DNA of 44,476 nt. It comes from Gammaproteobacteria bacterium. GTDB taxonomy: Bacteria; Pseudomonadota; Gammaproteobacteria; Pseudomonadales; Halieaceae. Below are positions 9,012 to 16,753 of the stretch, piece by piece (the stretch's first letter is position 1; each line of letters starts with the position of its first letter). Location of the stretch: positions 1 to 44,476 of the forward strand of contig JAUIEP010000022.1 in NCBI GenBank assembly GCA_030428835.1, written 5' to 3'. The translations under genes were made by a program, and so were the position numbers. The notes below the pieces were generated by a model. That model had not been told where the DNA came from. It made no database searches and saw only the letters and a program-made list of their open reading frames with translations.

Positions 9012-9944
9012 TCAATACTCCCGCAGCACCTTGTTCAGCGTAAACCGTGCCGCGAGGTCGAGCGCGCGCAATGCCGTGGCGCGCGTGATCGGCGCGAAGT
9101 GGACGGTGGCGCCCGGGGTCAGTTGCGCCAGGCGGGCACTGTCCAGCGACAGCGCGACGCCTATCTTGGGGTAGCCGCCGATGGTCTGCCGGTCGTTCAG
9201 CAGGACGATGGGATTGCCGTCCGGCGGTATCTGGATCGCACCCTGGCAGATGCCCTCGGAGACGATGCCCGGGATGTTGCAGTCGACAGGCGCCCCCTCG
9301 AGCCGGTAACCCATGCGGTCGCTGTGTTCGGATACGGTATAGGGCGCGCCGAAAAACCGGCGCTTCTCGAGGCGGCTGAACAGGCGGTGCTGGGCACCGG
9401 GGATCACGCGGACAGTCAGGTGGTTGTGGTAGCGCGGCTGTTCCCGCTCGGGCAGTTGCAGGCGCCGCCGCGAGCGCACCGTGGCGCAGGGCAGCACATC
9501 GCCGGCCGCCAGGGGCTGCCCGTGCAGGCCGCCGATACCCTCGCGCAGCACGGTCGCCGTGCTGCCGAACTGCGGCGGCACATCGAAGCCGCCGGCCACG
9601 CCGAGGTAGGTGCGGGCGCCGCGCCGGGCGAATCCCAGTGCGATCTCGTCGCCCGCGCTGACCGGGTGGACGCACCAGCGCGGTTGTTCCTCGCCGTTGA
9701 CGGTGAGCGGCATCTTCGCGCCCGTGACGCAGATCCAGGTGTCGTCTTCGACGCGCAGTGTCAGCCCGCCCACACTGGTCTCCACGGCGGTGGCGCCCGG
9801 CGCATTCTGCAGGAGGCGGTTGAGATAGTGATACGCCTCGCCGTCCAGCGCCCCGCCGTTGGTCAGCCCGAGGCGGTGGTAACCGGTGCGCCCGCCGTCC
9901 TGCAGCAGGCTCAGTACGCCGCCCTTGACCACGGTAAGGCTCAC
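9012..9944 (-). CDS. pxpC: 5-oxoprolinase subunit C (biotin-dependent carboxylase-like KipA/PxpC)
   Basis: 310 residues, GTG start at 9944 overlapping the pxpB stop by 4 nt (GTGA). The N-terminal GVLSLLQDGGRTGYHRLGL and GALDGEAYHYLNRLLQN are signature PxpC/KipA/AHS2 sequences. FFGAPYTVSEHSDRMGYRLEG and the late LLNDRQTIGGYPKIG are also family blocks. With PxpA and PxpB it forms the ATP-dependent prokaryotic 5-oxoprolinase that opens 5-oxoproline to glutamate. Allophanate or urea-amidolyase homologues share this domain, but those are fused or sit with biotin carboxylases, which are absent here. Confidence 0.93.
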   Translation of the reverse strand: MSLTVVKGGVLSLLQDGGRTGYHRLGLTNGGALDGEAYHYLNRLLQNAPGATAVETSVGGLTLRVEDDTWICVTGAKMPLTVNGEEQPRWCVHPVSAGDEIALGFARRGARTYLGVAGGFDVPPQFGSTATVLREGIGGLHGQPLAAGDVLPCATVRSRRRLQLPEREQPRYHNHLTVRVIPGAQHRLFSRLEKRRFFGAPYTVSEHSDRMGYRLEGAPVDCNIPGIVSEGICQGAIQIPPDGNPIVLLNDRQTIGGYPKIGVALSLDSARLAQLTPGATVHFAPITRATALRALDLAARFTLNKVLREY

Positions 9945-10633
9945 TGCAGATCGCCCCCGAGTGCCAGGTACCGCTTTCGGCTGACCGGCTCGAAGCGCAC
10001 GCGATCGCCCACGGCGACCGGCATGTGCGGCGGGCGCACGGGATCGAACAGCGGCACGGGGCAGCGCCCGATCAGGTTCCAGCCGCCGGGGGAGGGGGCG
10101 GGATACACGGCGGTCTGGCGCTCGGCGATGGCGACGGACCCGCGCGGCACGCGCAGCCGCGGGCTGTCCAGCCGCGGCGCCGCGATGCGCTCGTCGACCT
10201 GCCCCAGGTAGGCAAAGCCCGGAGCGAAGCCGATAGCGTATACCCGGTACACGGTGCCCGCGTGGTACTCGATCACCGCGTCCACGCTCAGCCCCGCGCG
10301 CGCGGCCAGCGCCTCGAGGTCCGCGCCGGCCTCCGGCGCGTAGTACACGGGCAGTGTCACGTCATTCGACGCGTCGCCCGCGTCTTCCGGCGGCGGGGGC
10401 AGGGCGGCGCGGATGCGCCGTGCCACCTCTATGAACCGCAGTGGCGGCCGGTAGATCACCAGAATCGAGGTGTATGCCGGCACGAGGTCAACCAGGTCTG
10501 CGCCGAGTGCCTGCTCGACGGCGCGCGCAGCGCACTGGACCCAGGCATTCACCCGCGGGTCCACGCGCTCCCCCAGGTAGAGCATGAGCGCGCTCTCGCC
10601 GGCGCCGGTGATACGCGGGTACTCAGCGCGCAT
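9941..10633 (-). CDS. pxpB: 5-oxoprolinase subunit B (KipI/AHS1 family PxpB)
   Basis: 230 residues, ATG at 10633, overlapping the pxpA 3' end by 11 nt and the pxpC start by 4 nt. It carries the AHS1/KipI core: an N-terminal GESALMLYLGERVDPRVNAWV, then the most conserved stretch YAIGFAPGFAYLGQVDERI, LRVPRGSVAIAERQTAVYP and SPGGWNLIGRCPVPLFDP. In Bacillus subtilis the homologue KipI was first described as a kinase inhibitor; the enzyme role with PxpA and PxpC is now established. The pxpA-pxpB-pxpC order and overlaps imply 1:1:1 co-translation. Confidence 0.94.
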   Translation of the reverse strand: MRAEYPRITGAGESALMLYLGERVDPRVNAWVQCAARAVEQALGADLVDLVPAYTSILVIYRPPLRFIEVARRIRAALPPPPEDAGDASNDVTLPVYYAPEAGADLEALAARAGLSVDAVIEYHAGTVYRVYAIGFAPGFAYLGQVDERIAAPRLDSPRLRVPRGSVAIAERQTAVYPAPSPGGWNLIGRCPVPLFDPVRPPHMPVAVGDRVRFEPVSRKRYLALGGDLQ

Positions 10634-11354
10634 CGAGCAGCTCGCGGATGCGGCGGATCATGGCCACGCCCCCGGGGTTGTCGCCGTGTACGCAAAGCGT
10701 GTCCGCTGCGAGCGCCAACCTCGCGCCGCTGACCGTGGTGACGCTGCCGTGCGCGCACAGTTGTTCAACCTGGGCCAGGGTGTGCGCCGCGTCGTGCACG
10801 GCGCCGGGCGTGCCGCGCGGTACCAGCGTGCCCGCGTCGGTATAGGCGCGGTCCGCGAAGGCCTCGAAAATAAGCGTCACGCCGTGCGCGCGGGCCTCGG
10901 CGCGGTGCCCGTCCGCCTCCGTCGTCGCCAACAGCATCAGCGGCATATCAGTTGGGTATGCACACACCGCCTGCAACACGTTGGCCCGCACCGCGGGATC
11001 CGCCAGCATGTCGTTGTACAGCGCGCCGTGCGGTTTGACATAGCTCACGCGGACGCCCGCCGCGGCGGCGATTTCCTCCAGTGCCGCTATCTGTTCGTGT
11101 AGGACCGAGCGCAGCTCCGCCGCGGAGAGCCGCATCGATGTGCGGCCGAAGTTGGCGCGATCGGGATAGGACGGATGCGCGCCGACGGCCACCCCGTGGC
11201 GCGCGGCGAGCTCTACCGTCTGTCGCATGACCCGGGGTGAACCGGCGTGCACGCCGCAGGCGATATTGGCCTGGTCGATGAAGGGCATGGCCTCCGCTTC
11301 GGGGCTGAACTGTGCCGTGCCTGCCTCTTCGCCCAGGTCGCAGTTGAGCAGCAT
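10623..11354 (-). CDS. pxpA: 5-oxoprolinase subunit A (LamB/YcsF family PxpA)
   Basis: 243 residues, the family's normal size (about 245). It begins MLLNCDLGEEAG, followed by ANIACGVHAGSPRVMRQTV, GAHPSYPDRANFGRTSM, YVKPHGALYNDML and the C-terminal LCVHGDNPGGVAMIRRIRE. These Asp, His and Asn residues form the conserved YcsF active-site face. It lies 3 nt after the DUF1445 stop. B. subtilis ycsF likewise lies in one cluster with ycsI (DUF1445), kipI and kipA, which supports a real functional link between DUF1445 and the oxoprolinase. Confidence 0.95.
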   Translation of the reverse strand: MLLNCDLGEEAGTAQFSPEAEAMPFIDQANIACGVHAGSPRVMRQTVELAARHGVAVGAHPSYPDRANFGRTSMRLSAAELRSVLHEQIAALEEIAAAAGVRVSYVKPHGALYNDMLADPAVRANVLQAVCAYPTDMPLMLLATTEADGHRAEARAHGVTLIFEAFADRAYTDAGTLVPRGTPGAVHDAAHTLAQVEQLCAHGSVTTVSGARLALAADTLCVHGDNPGGVAMIRRIRELLDAR

Positions 11355-11357
11355 CGA

Positions 11358-12152
11358 CTACAGCACTGCCAACTGTGCGTTGCGCACGTCCGTGACCAGC
11401 ATGCAGCCCGGGCTGTGGGTGATCGCGAGCGGCAGGCCCGCGTTCTCCAGCGCCACCTGCGGTGTGACGCCGCAGGCCCAGAACAGGGGCAGCTCGCCCG
11501 GGGCGATGGTCACCGCCTCGCCGTAGTCCGGCCGCGCGAGGTCCTCGATGCCGATGCGCTCGGGAAAACCCATGTGAATCGGCGCGCCGTGCACCGACGG
11601 GAAACGGGTGCAGACCTGGATGGCCCGGATGGCGTCCGCGGGCGAGAAGGGGCGCATGCTGACGACCATGTGTGCCTCGAAGCGCCCCGCGGGAGTGCAG
11701 TTAATATCGGTGCGATACATGGGCACGTTGCGCCCCTCGCTCACGTTGCGCACCTCCAGCCCGTCGGCGTGCAGCGCCTCCTCGAAAGAGAAGGAACAGC
11801 CCAGCGCGAACGCGACGAAGTCGTCCTGCCACAGGTCGAGAATCTCGCCGCGCTCCTCGGCGAGCGCGCCGTCGCGAAACACGCGGTAGGCGGGCACATC
11901 GGTGCGGATATCGATATCGCCGAGCGTGGGCAGTGCCGGGTCGCCCGGCTCGGAACTCGCCAGCAGCGGGCAGGGCTTCGGGTTGAGCTGGCAAAAACGC
12001 AGGAAGTCGGCGGCGGCGACGGCAGGCAGGATGACGACATTGCACTGCACATAGCCCGACGCGAAACCGGATGTGTTGCCGGTGAACACGCCGCTGCGAA
12101 TGCGCTCCCGCACTTCCCTGGGCGCCATATCCGGTGTCGCGCTGCTGCCCAT
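11358..12152 (-). CDS. DUF1445/YcsI-family protein, N-terminal-type domain of D-glutamate cyclase; first gene of the operon
   Basis: 264 residues from ATG 12152, preceded by a GAGGGG Shine-Dalgarno. A longer open frame upstream is rejected because it runs through a non-coding inverted repeat. Family blocks are [60 protein letters not shown], the [14 protein letters not shown] Cys-containing motif, VVSMRPFSP, and the C-terminal [13 protein letters not shown] with [13 protein letters not shown]. The conserved Cys residues in the last three motifs probably line the active site. Databases call the family putative hydro-lyase. The fusion of this domain with DUF4392 in DGLUCY makes D-glutamate cyclase the best assignment here. 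Eight genes follow on the same strand with almost no gaps. Confidence 0.9.
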   Translation of the reverse strand: MGSSATPDMAPREVRERIRSGVFTGNTSGFASGYVQCNVVILPAVAAADFLRFCQLNPKPCPLLASSEPGDPALPTLGDIDIRTDVPAYRVFRDGALAEERGEILDLWQDDFVAFALGCSFSFEEALHADGLEVRNVSEGRNVPMYRTDINCTPAGRFEAHMVVSMRPFSPADAIRAIQVCTRFPSVHGAPIHMGFPERIGIEDLARPDYGEAVTIAPGELPLFWACGVTPQVALENAGLPLAITHSPGCMLVTDVRNAQLAVL

Positions 12153-12247
12153 CGCATCCCCTCGAACCTCGAGGCGCCAGAATAGCAAATCAGGCGGGCT
12201 AGCACATTGCGTGCGAATCTCGGGAGGCAGCGTCCGGAGCGGGCCGC

Positions 12248-12365
12248 GGAGTATGAGCACTTACCCGATACCGGGGGCGTCTGGCGACAGGACGTCGCCA
12301 GCCGAGCCTATACAGGGATGTATGCTTTTTGGCGGTCCCCGGTATCGGGTAAGTGCTCATGCTCC
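12248..12365. repeat. 118-bp MITE-like element with 29-bp terminal inverted repeats
   Basis: The left arm 12248-12276 and right arm 12337-12365 are reverse complements over 28 of 29 positions, with a perfect 24-nt core (12253-12276 with 12337-12360). The interior holds a second perfect hairpin, TGGCGAC-AGGAC-GTCGCCA (12282-12300), and a small palindrome ATACAGGGATGTAT (12310-12323). No convincing gene lies inside. The layout resembles a miniature inverted-repeat element or a REP/BIME pair. It fills the gap between the D-glutamate operon and tesB, just upstream of the tesB promoter. There is no T-tract, so it is not a standard terminator. Confidence 0.8.
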
Positions 12366-12381
12366 GTGCAACACGAACCAC

Positions 12382-12409
12382 TTGGCAGACGAGATGAAAC
12401 CCGGATAAT
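12382..12409 (+). promoter_or_regulatory. Candidate sigma70 promoter for tesB
   Basis: TTGGCA (12382-12387), a 16-nt spacer and GATAAT (12404-12409) match the consensus at five of six positions in each box. Initiation would fall near 12416, giving a leader of about 23 nt before the tesB ATG. The site begins 17 nt after the inverted-repeat element ends, so that element could modulate it. Confidence 0.5.
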
Positions 12410-12438
12410 GGCGCCTCTCACGCAGGATCTACAGGCCC

Positions 12439-13278
12439 ATGCTCGCCAAACTCATCGACGTACTGAGCCCGCGCCCGCTGGGTGACGACCGCTTCGAGGC
12501 GGACAACATGCACCCGGACGCGTTCCGCGTGTACGGCGGCCAGGTGCTCGCCCAGGCCATCGCGGCGGCAGTACAGACCGTGGATCCCATGCGCCGTATC
12601 CACTCCCAGCACGCCTATTTCCTGCGCCCGGGGGACCCGGCGAAAGCCATCGAACTGGAAGTGGAGAGAGTGCGCGACGGCGCCAGTTTCAGCGCGCGAC
12701 GCGTGCTGGCAAAGCAGAAAGGCAGGCCGATACTCGGCAGCTCCATGTCCTTCCAGATGCCCTCCAGGGGTGACGACTACTTCCCCGGGATGCCCCCGGC
12801 GCCCGACCCGGAGACCCTGCCCAACGAGCGCCAGCTCAGCCTGGAGGCGGGCAACCTGGACGAGAGCTTCATGATCACCACGGGGGAGGACCTCGATATC
12901 CGGGTCGTGGAGCCCATTAACTGGGCAAAACCTGTCGCGCGTGAGGGGAAGCTGCAGGCCTGGATGAAAACCAGCGACGCGCTGCCGGACGACCCCGGAC
13001 TGCACCAGGCGGTGCTCGCCTACCTGTCCGACGCGTTCCTGATCGACGTCTGCCTGATCGTGCACGGCCGCGGCTTCGACGAGGGTGATTTCCAGGTCGC
13101 GAGCCTGGACCACGCCCTGTGGTTCCACGACGATTTCCGCGCCGACGACTGGCTGCTCCACGTGGTGGAGGCCGAACGCATCAGCGGCGGCCGCGGCCTC
13201 GCGCGGGGCAGTTTCTACACGCGCGACGGTCGGCTGGTGGCCACTACCATCCAGCAGGGCCTGATGCGCTTCCGCTAG
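12439..13278 (+). CDS. tesB: Acyl-CoA thioesterase II (TesB family)
   Basis: 279 residues, close to E. coli TesB (286), with a double-hotdog layout. The N-terminal hotdog has VYGGQVLAQAIAAAVQTV and HSQHAYFLRPGD. The C-terminal hotdog has DHALWFHDDFRADDWLLHV and ARGSFYTRDGRLVATTIQQG. The catalytic Asp (DHALWFH), Thr and Gln (TTIQQG) expected for TesB are visible. It hydrolyses medium- and long-chain acyl-CoA to free acid and CoA in the cytoplasm. A Shine-Dalgarno-like AGGATCTACAGG precedes the ATG. The acyl-CoA synthetase gene 73 nt downstream does the reverse chemistry, though it has its own promoter. Confidence 0.94.
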   Translation: MLAKLIDVLSPRPLGDDRFEADNMHPDAFRVYGGQVLAQAIAAAVQTVDPMRRIHSQHAYFLRPGDPAKAIELEVERVRDGASFSARRVLAKQKGRPILGSSMSFQMPSRGDDYFPGMPPAPDPETLPNERQLSLEAGNLDESFMITTGEDLDIRVVEPINWAKPVAREGKLQAWMKTSDALPDDPGLHQAVLAYLSDAFLIDVCLIVHGRGFDEGDFQVASLDHALWFHDDFRADDWLLHVVEAERISGGRGLARGSFYTRDGRLVATTIQQGLMRFR

Positions 13279-13285
13279 GGTTTGT

Positions 13286-13315
13286 TTGTCAGCCCGCGCG
13301 GCTTGCCACTATAGT
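13286..13315 (+). promoter_or_regulatory. Candidate sigma70 promoter for the second acyl-CoA synthetase
   Basis: TTGTCA (13286-13291), an 18-nt spacer and TATAGT (13310-13315) match the consensus at five of six positions in each box. The site lies in the tesB-synthetase gap. A start near 13322 leaves a leader of about 30 nt containing an AAGGAAA ribosome-binding site. Confidence 0.5.
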
Positions 13316-13351
13316 GGGCGCCATAACGATCACAGCCGTAAGGAAACCGCA

Positions 13352-14911
13352 ATGCCGCACCCCAGTGTTTACGCCGAGACCTATCCCCACAAAGCCGCCT
13401 ACATCATGGGCGCCACCGGCGAGGTCGTGTCCTTCCGCGAACTGGACGAGGCCTCCAACCGCGCCGCGCACCTGTTCCGCTCCCTCGGACTGCAGCAGGG
13501 CGACCATATCGGTTTCATGCTGGACAACCGGCAGGAGTTCATGCACCTGATCTGGGCGGCACAGCGCTCGGGCCTCATCTATACCCCGATCAGCACGCAC
13601 CTCAAGCGCGACGAGACGGCGTACATCCTCGGCAACTGCGGCGCGAAGGTATTCATCGCCTCGTCGAAATATGCCGACGTGGCCCAGGAGGTGGTGCCGG
13701 AAGCGGAGGGAGTGCAGCACTTCTTCATGGTCGGCGGCATCCGGCCGGGGTTTGAATCCTGGGAGGAGGCCGTCAGCGACCAGAGCGAGGAGCGTATCGC
13801 CGACGAGTGCAACGGCGCCCCCATGCTCTACTCCTCCGGCACCACCGGCTACCCCAAGGGTGTCTACGCGGACCCGGCCAGCCTCGACATCAACGAGCCA
13901 CCGATGCTCGCCAACACCATCGGCCTGTTGTTCGGTTTCGGCGAGGAGACCGTGTACCTGTCGCCGGCGCCGCTGTACCACGCGGCGCCCCTGCACTACA
14001 CGATGATGACCACCTGGAACGGGGGCACCGTGGTCATCATGGAGAAGTTCGACCCGGAGCAGGCCCTGAAGCTTATCGAGGAGCATCGCGTGACCCACAG
14101 CCAGTGGGTGCCCATCATGTTTGTGCGCATGCTGAAACTGCCGGAAGAGGTGCGCAAGGCCTACGATGTCAGCTCCATGCAGTACGCCATCCACGCGGCG
14201 GCGCCGTGCCCGATCGACATCAAGGAGCGCATGATCGAGTGGTGGGGCGAGATCATCGTCGAGTACTACGCGGCCAGCGAGGGCATCGGCATCACGATCA
14301 TCGACTCCGCGGACTGGCTCAAGCACAGGGGGTCCGTAGGCAAGTCGCTGCTGGGTGACGTGCACATACTCGACGATGACGGCAACGAGGTGCCCGTCGG
14401 CGAGATCGGCACGGTCTACTTCGAGGGCGCGCAGGTGCGGTTCCGCTATCACAACGAACCCGAGAAGACCGCCGACGCCTACAACGAGCGCGGCTGGGCT
14501 ACCACGGGCGATGTCGGCTACGTGGACGAGGAGGGCTACCTGTACCTTACCGATCGCAAGAACTACACGATCATCTCCGGCGGCGTGAACATCTACCCGC
14601 AGGAGATCGAGAACCTGCTCGCCTCCCACGACAAGATCGCCGACGTGGCGGTGTTCGGTATCCCCAACGAGGAGTTTGGTGAGGAGGTGAAGGCCGTGGT
14701 GCAGCCCATGAACTGGGCAGACGCCACTGACGAGACCGCCTTCGAGATCCTCGAGTGGCTGCGCGAGCGCATCGCCAGCATCAAGATGCCGCGCTCGCTC
14801 GACTTCCACGAGCAGCTGCCGCGCATGGACAACGGCAAGTTATACAAGCGGCGGCTGGTGGAAGAGTACCGGGCAGCGGCGCGGGACGATAATCCCGCGA
14901 CAAAGGGCTGA
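13352..14911 (+). CDS. AMP-dependent acyl-CoA synthetase (FadD-like)
   Basis: 519 residues from ATG 13352, with Shine-Dalgarno AAGGAAA 5 nt upstream; an upstream in-frame extension overlaps the promoter and is rejected. It carries the AMP-binding P-loop MLYSSGTTGYPKGV (158-171), a YYAASEGIGIT substrate/adenine motif, GWATTGDVGYVDEEGYLYL and DRKNYTIISGGVNIYPQEIE in the mobile C-terminal domain, and a C-terminal LPRMDNGKLYKRRL with the catalytic Lys. The substrate is most likely a fatty or related carboxylic acid; chain length cannot be told from sequence. It is distinct in sequence from the synthetase at 4661-6181, so it is not a recent duplicate. Confidence 0.92.
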   Translation: MPHPSVYAETYPHKAAYIMGATGEVVSFRELDEASNRAAHLFRSLGLQQGDHIGFMLDNRQEFMHLIWAAQRSGLIYTPISTHLKRDETAYILGNCGAKVFIASSKYADVAQEVVPEAEGVQHFFMVGGIRPGFESWEEAVSDQSEERIADECNGAPMLYSSGTTGYPKGVYADPASLDINEPPMLANTIGLLFGFGEETVYLSPAPLYHAAPLHYTMMTTWNGGTVVIMEKFDPEQALKLIEEHRVTHSQWVPIMFVRMLKLPEEVRKAYDVSSMQYAIHAAAPCPIDIKERMIEWWGEIIVEYYAASEGIGITIIDSADWLKHRGSVGKSLLGDVHILDDDGNEVPVGEIGTVYFEGAQVRFRYHNEPEKTADAYNERGWATTGDVGYVDEEGYLYLTDRKNYTIISGGVNIYPQEIENLLASHDKIADVAVFGIPNEEFGEEVKAVVQPMNWADATDETAFEILEWLRERIASIKMPRSLDFHEQLPRMDNGKLYKRRLVEEYRAAARDDNPATKG

Positions 14912-15013
14912 CCCGGCACCCGGTCGCGACGCCCATAATCCGCGGCGCTGTTGCCGGAATAACTGCAGTGACCGCGGCACCGGTATCAGGAGACCTGCAA
15001 CTGCCACGACACA

Positions 15014-16708
15014 ATGGACGACGACCGAGAGCAAGAACAAGAACCTGACGAGGACTGCGACGCCACGCAGGTGACCAGCGAGGACCCGGGCCGCGAGCGC
15101 TTCCCCGGCTATCGCGTCGTCAGGGTGCTCGGCAAGGGCGGCATGGGTGTTGTCTACCTCGCGGTCAAGGTGGTGAAGGTCGACGGCAAGGAGATCGAGG
15201 GACACCAGGTCGCTATCAAGACCATCCTCACGCAGCGCGACACGGACTACTTCCGCGACAAGTTCCTGGACGAGGGCCAGCGCCAGGCGATCTCAGCCCA
15301 CCCGCACATCTTGCCGCTGTTCGATATCGGCCAGAACGAGAACGAACTCTATATGGTCGTCCAGTATGCACCCCAGGGAAACCTGGGCGACCGGCTGAAG
15401 GCGAAGGAGACGATCGAGCGGAAGCAGGCGGCCTATATCGTCAAGTGCATCGCCAAGGCGTTGCACCACGCCCACACGAGGATCAACATCGCGCACCTGG
15501 ATATCAAGCCGGACAACATCCTGTTTGTCGCCGACGAGCCCGTGCTGGCGGACTTCGGAATTTCGCGCGATGTCGTGGACGACACAATCAACGCGACCGT
15601 GGTAGCCGCCACCCCCAGGTACTCGCCGCCGGAGCAGATGCTGGGTAGTCCCCATCGACGCAGTGATATTTACGCGCTCGCCATCACGTTCTACGAGATG
15701 CTCGCGGGCAGGGTGCCGCCAGACAACCTGAAGCAGATCAGGAGTGATGCTGATCGCGACGCGCTGATCGCCTCACTGCCGCAACAGGCGCAGGCCTACG
15801 GCCCGCTGCTCGCGGACTGCCTGCGCTTCGAGCCCGAGGAGCGGCCGAGCGCCGAGCAGTTGCTGCGTCGTCTCGAGGCACTGGAACGGGAGGCCCCCGT
15901 GCGCGGCAGGCTTCTCCCGGCTGTTATCGCCGTGCTCGTCCTTGTCCCACTACTCGTCGCCGCCTTCAATCCGGCCGTGCAGTCCTGGGCGGCGGCGCGG
16001 TGGACGGCGCTGTTTCCTCCGCCCGTGTTCGACGTGCAGTTCATGGTGAATCCCGCGGTCGCCGAAGTCTGGGTAGACGGCGTAAAACAACCGTTTCGAC
16101 AAACGCAGCTTGCGCGGGGCGAGCACGGCGTCGCGGTGGTTGCGGAAGGGTATCTCGGGCAGTACCGGCCGTTAACGGTGCAGGACAGCGGCCTGGAACC
16201 AGCGTTCGCGCTGGATAGTCGCCCGATACCCAGCGATGCGGAGTACTCGGAGTTTTCGCGGCTGTTCGGCAAGGATACCGACGCTGTCCTGGAGCGCGTG
16301 TGGCTGGACGGCACCATGGCCAACCTTGTCGCAATGGAGCGTCTCAAGGCCGATTCGCAGCGCGACTTCGACGACTTCGTCGAGGGATTGCACGCGCTTG
16401 CCCGGGCCGGTGACCCTGTGGCGCAGACCACCCTGTTTTATGCGGCCTTCGAGGATATGTTGCCCGAGGAGCGCGGCACATATCTCGGCGGGCTGCAGGC
16501 GGCGTCATCCGACGGCTATGCCCTCGCCACCGTCCTGCAGGCACTGGATATCATCAGTGCGCTGCTCGAGGAGGGCAAAAAGTTTGACGAGGACATGGAC
16601 TCGTTTGCCGTCGTCACGAACCTCTTGAAGAAGGCCCGCGACCAGGGCATGCCGAAGACGGCGGCGACCTTCGCGCAGATCGTCGGCGCCGACCTTTCAA
16701 ATATTTAG
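15014..16708 (+). CDS. Membrane-spanning Ser/Thr protein kinase (PknB/Hanks type) with PEGA-like extracytoplasmic part
   Basis: 564 residues. The acidic N-terminal tail is followed by a kinase domain at about 33-290: Gly-rich loop LGKGGMGVVYL (39-49), ATP lysine K69 (VAIKT), helix-C Glu near E87, catalytic loop HLDIKPDNIL (161-170; D163, K165, N168), DFGIS (180-184) and PPEQ. All catalytic residues are present, but the usual HRD is HLD, making this a non-RD kinase. A single membrane segment (about 300-317) is followed by a PEGA-like beta segment (VWVDGVKQPF...GEHGVAVVAEGYL, about 350-385) and a helical tail, presumably periplasmic sensors. No clear Shine-Dalgarno precedes the ATG. The caspase gene follows within 50 nt, so co-transcription is likely. 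Confidence 0.93.
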   Translation: MDDDREQEQEPDEDCDATQVTSEDPGRERFPGYRVVRVLGKGGMGVVYLAVKVVKVDGKEIEGHQVAIKTILTQRDTDYFRDKFLDEGQRQAISAHPHILPLFDIGQNENELYMVVQYAPQGNLGDRLKAKETIERKQAAYIVKCIAKALHHAHTRINIAHLDIKPDNILFVADEPVLADFGISRDVVDDTINATVVAATPRYSPPEQMLGSPHRRSDIYALAITFYEMLAGRVPPDNLKQIRSDADRDALIASLPQQAQAYGPLLADCLRFEPEERPSAEQLLRRLEALEREAPVRGRLLPAVIAVLVLVPLLVAAFNPAVQSWAAARWTALFPPPVFDVQFMVNPAVAEVWVDGVKQPFRQTQLARGEHGVAVVAEGYLGQYRPLTVQDSGLEPAFALDSRPIPSDAEYSEFSRLFGKDTDAVLERVWLDGTMANLVAMERLKADSQRDFDDFVEGLHALARAGDPVAQTTLFYAAFEDMLPEERGTYLGGLQAASSDGYALATVLQALDIISALLEEGKKFDEDMDSFAVVTNLLKKARDQGMPKTAATFAQIVGADLSNI

Positions 16709-16753
16709 AGATTTTTAATAGAGTGCGGTGAGCTGGTTATGCTTGAGGATATG

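Noticed and set aside
12248-12365. Inverted repeat as a rho-independent terminator.
   Set aside because: No T-tract follows either arm, and no gene ends there; both flanking genes are transcribed away from it.
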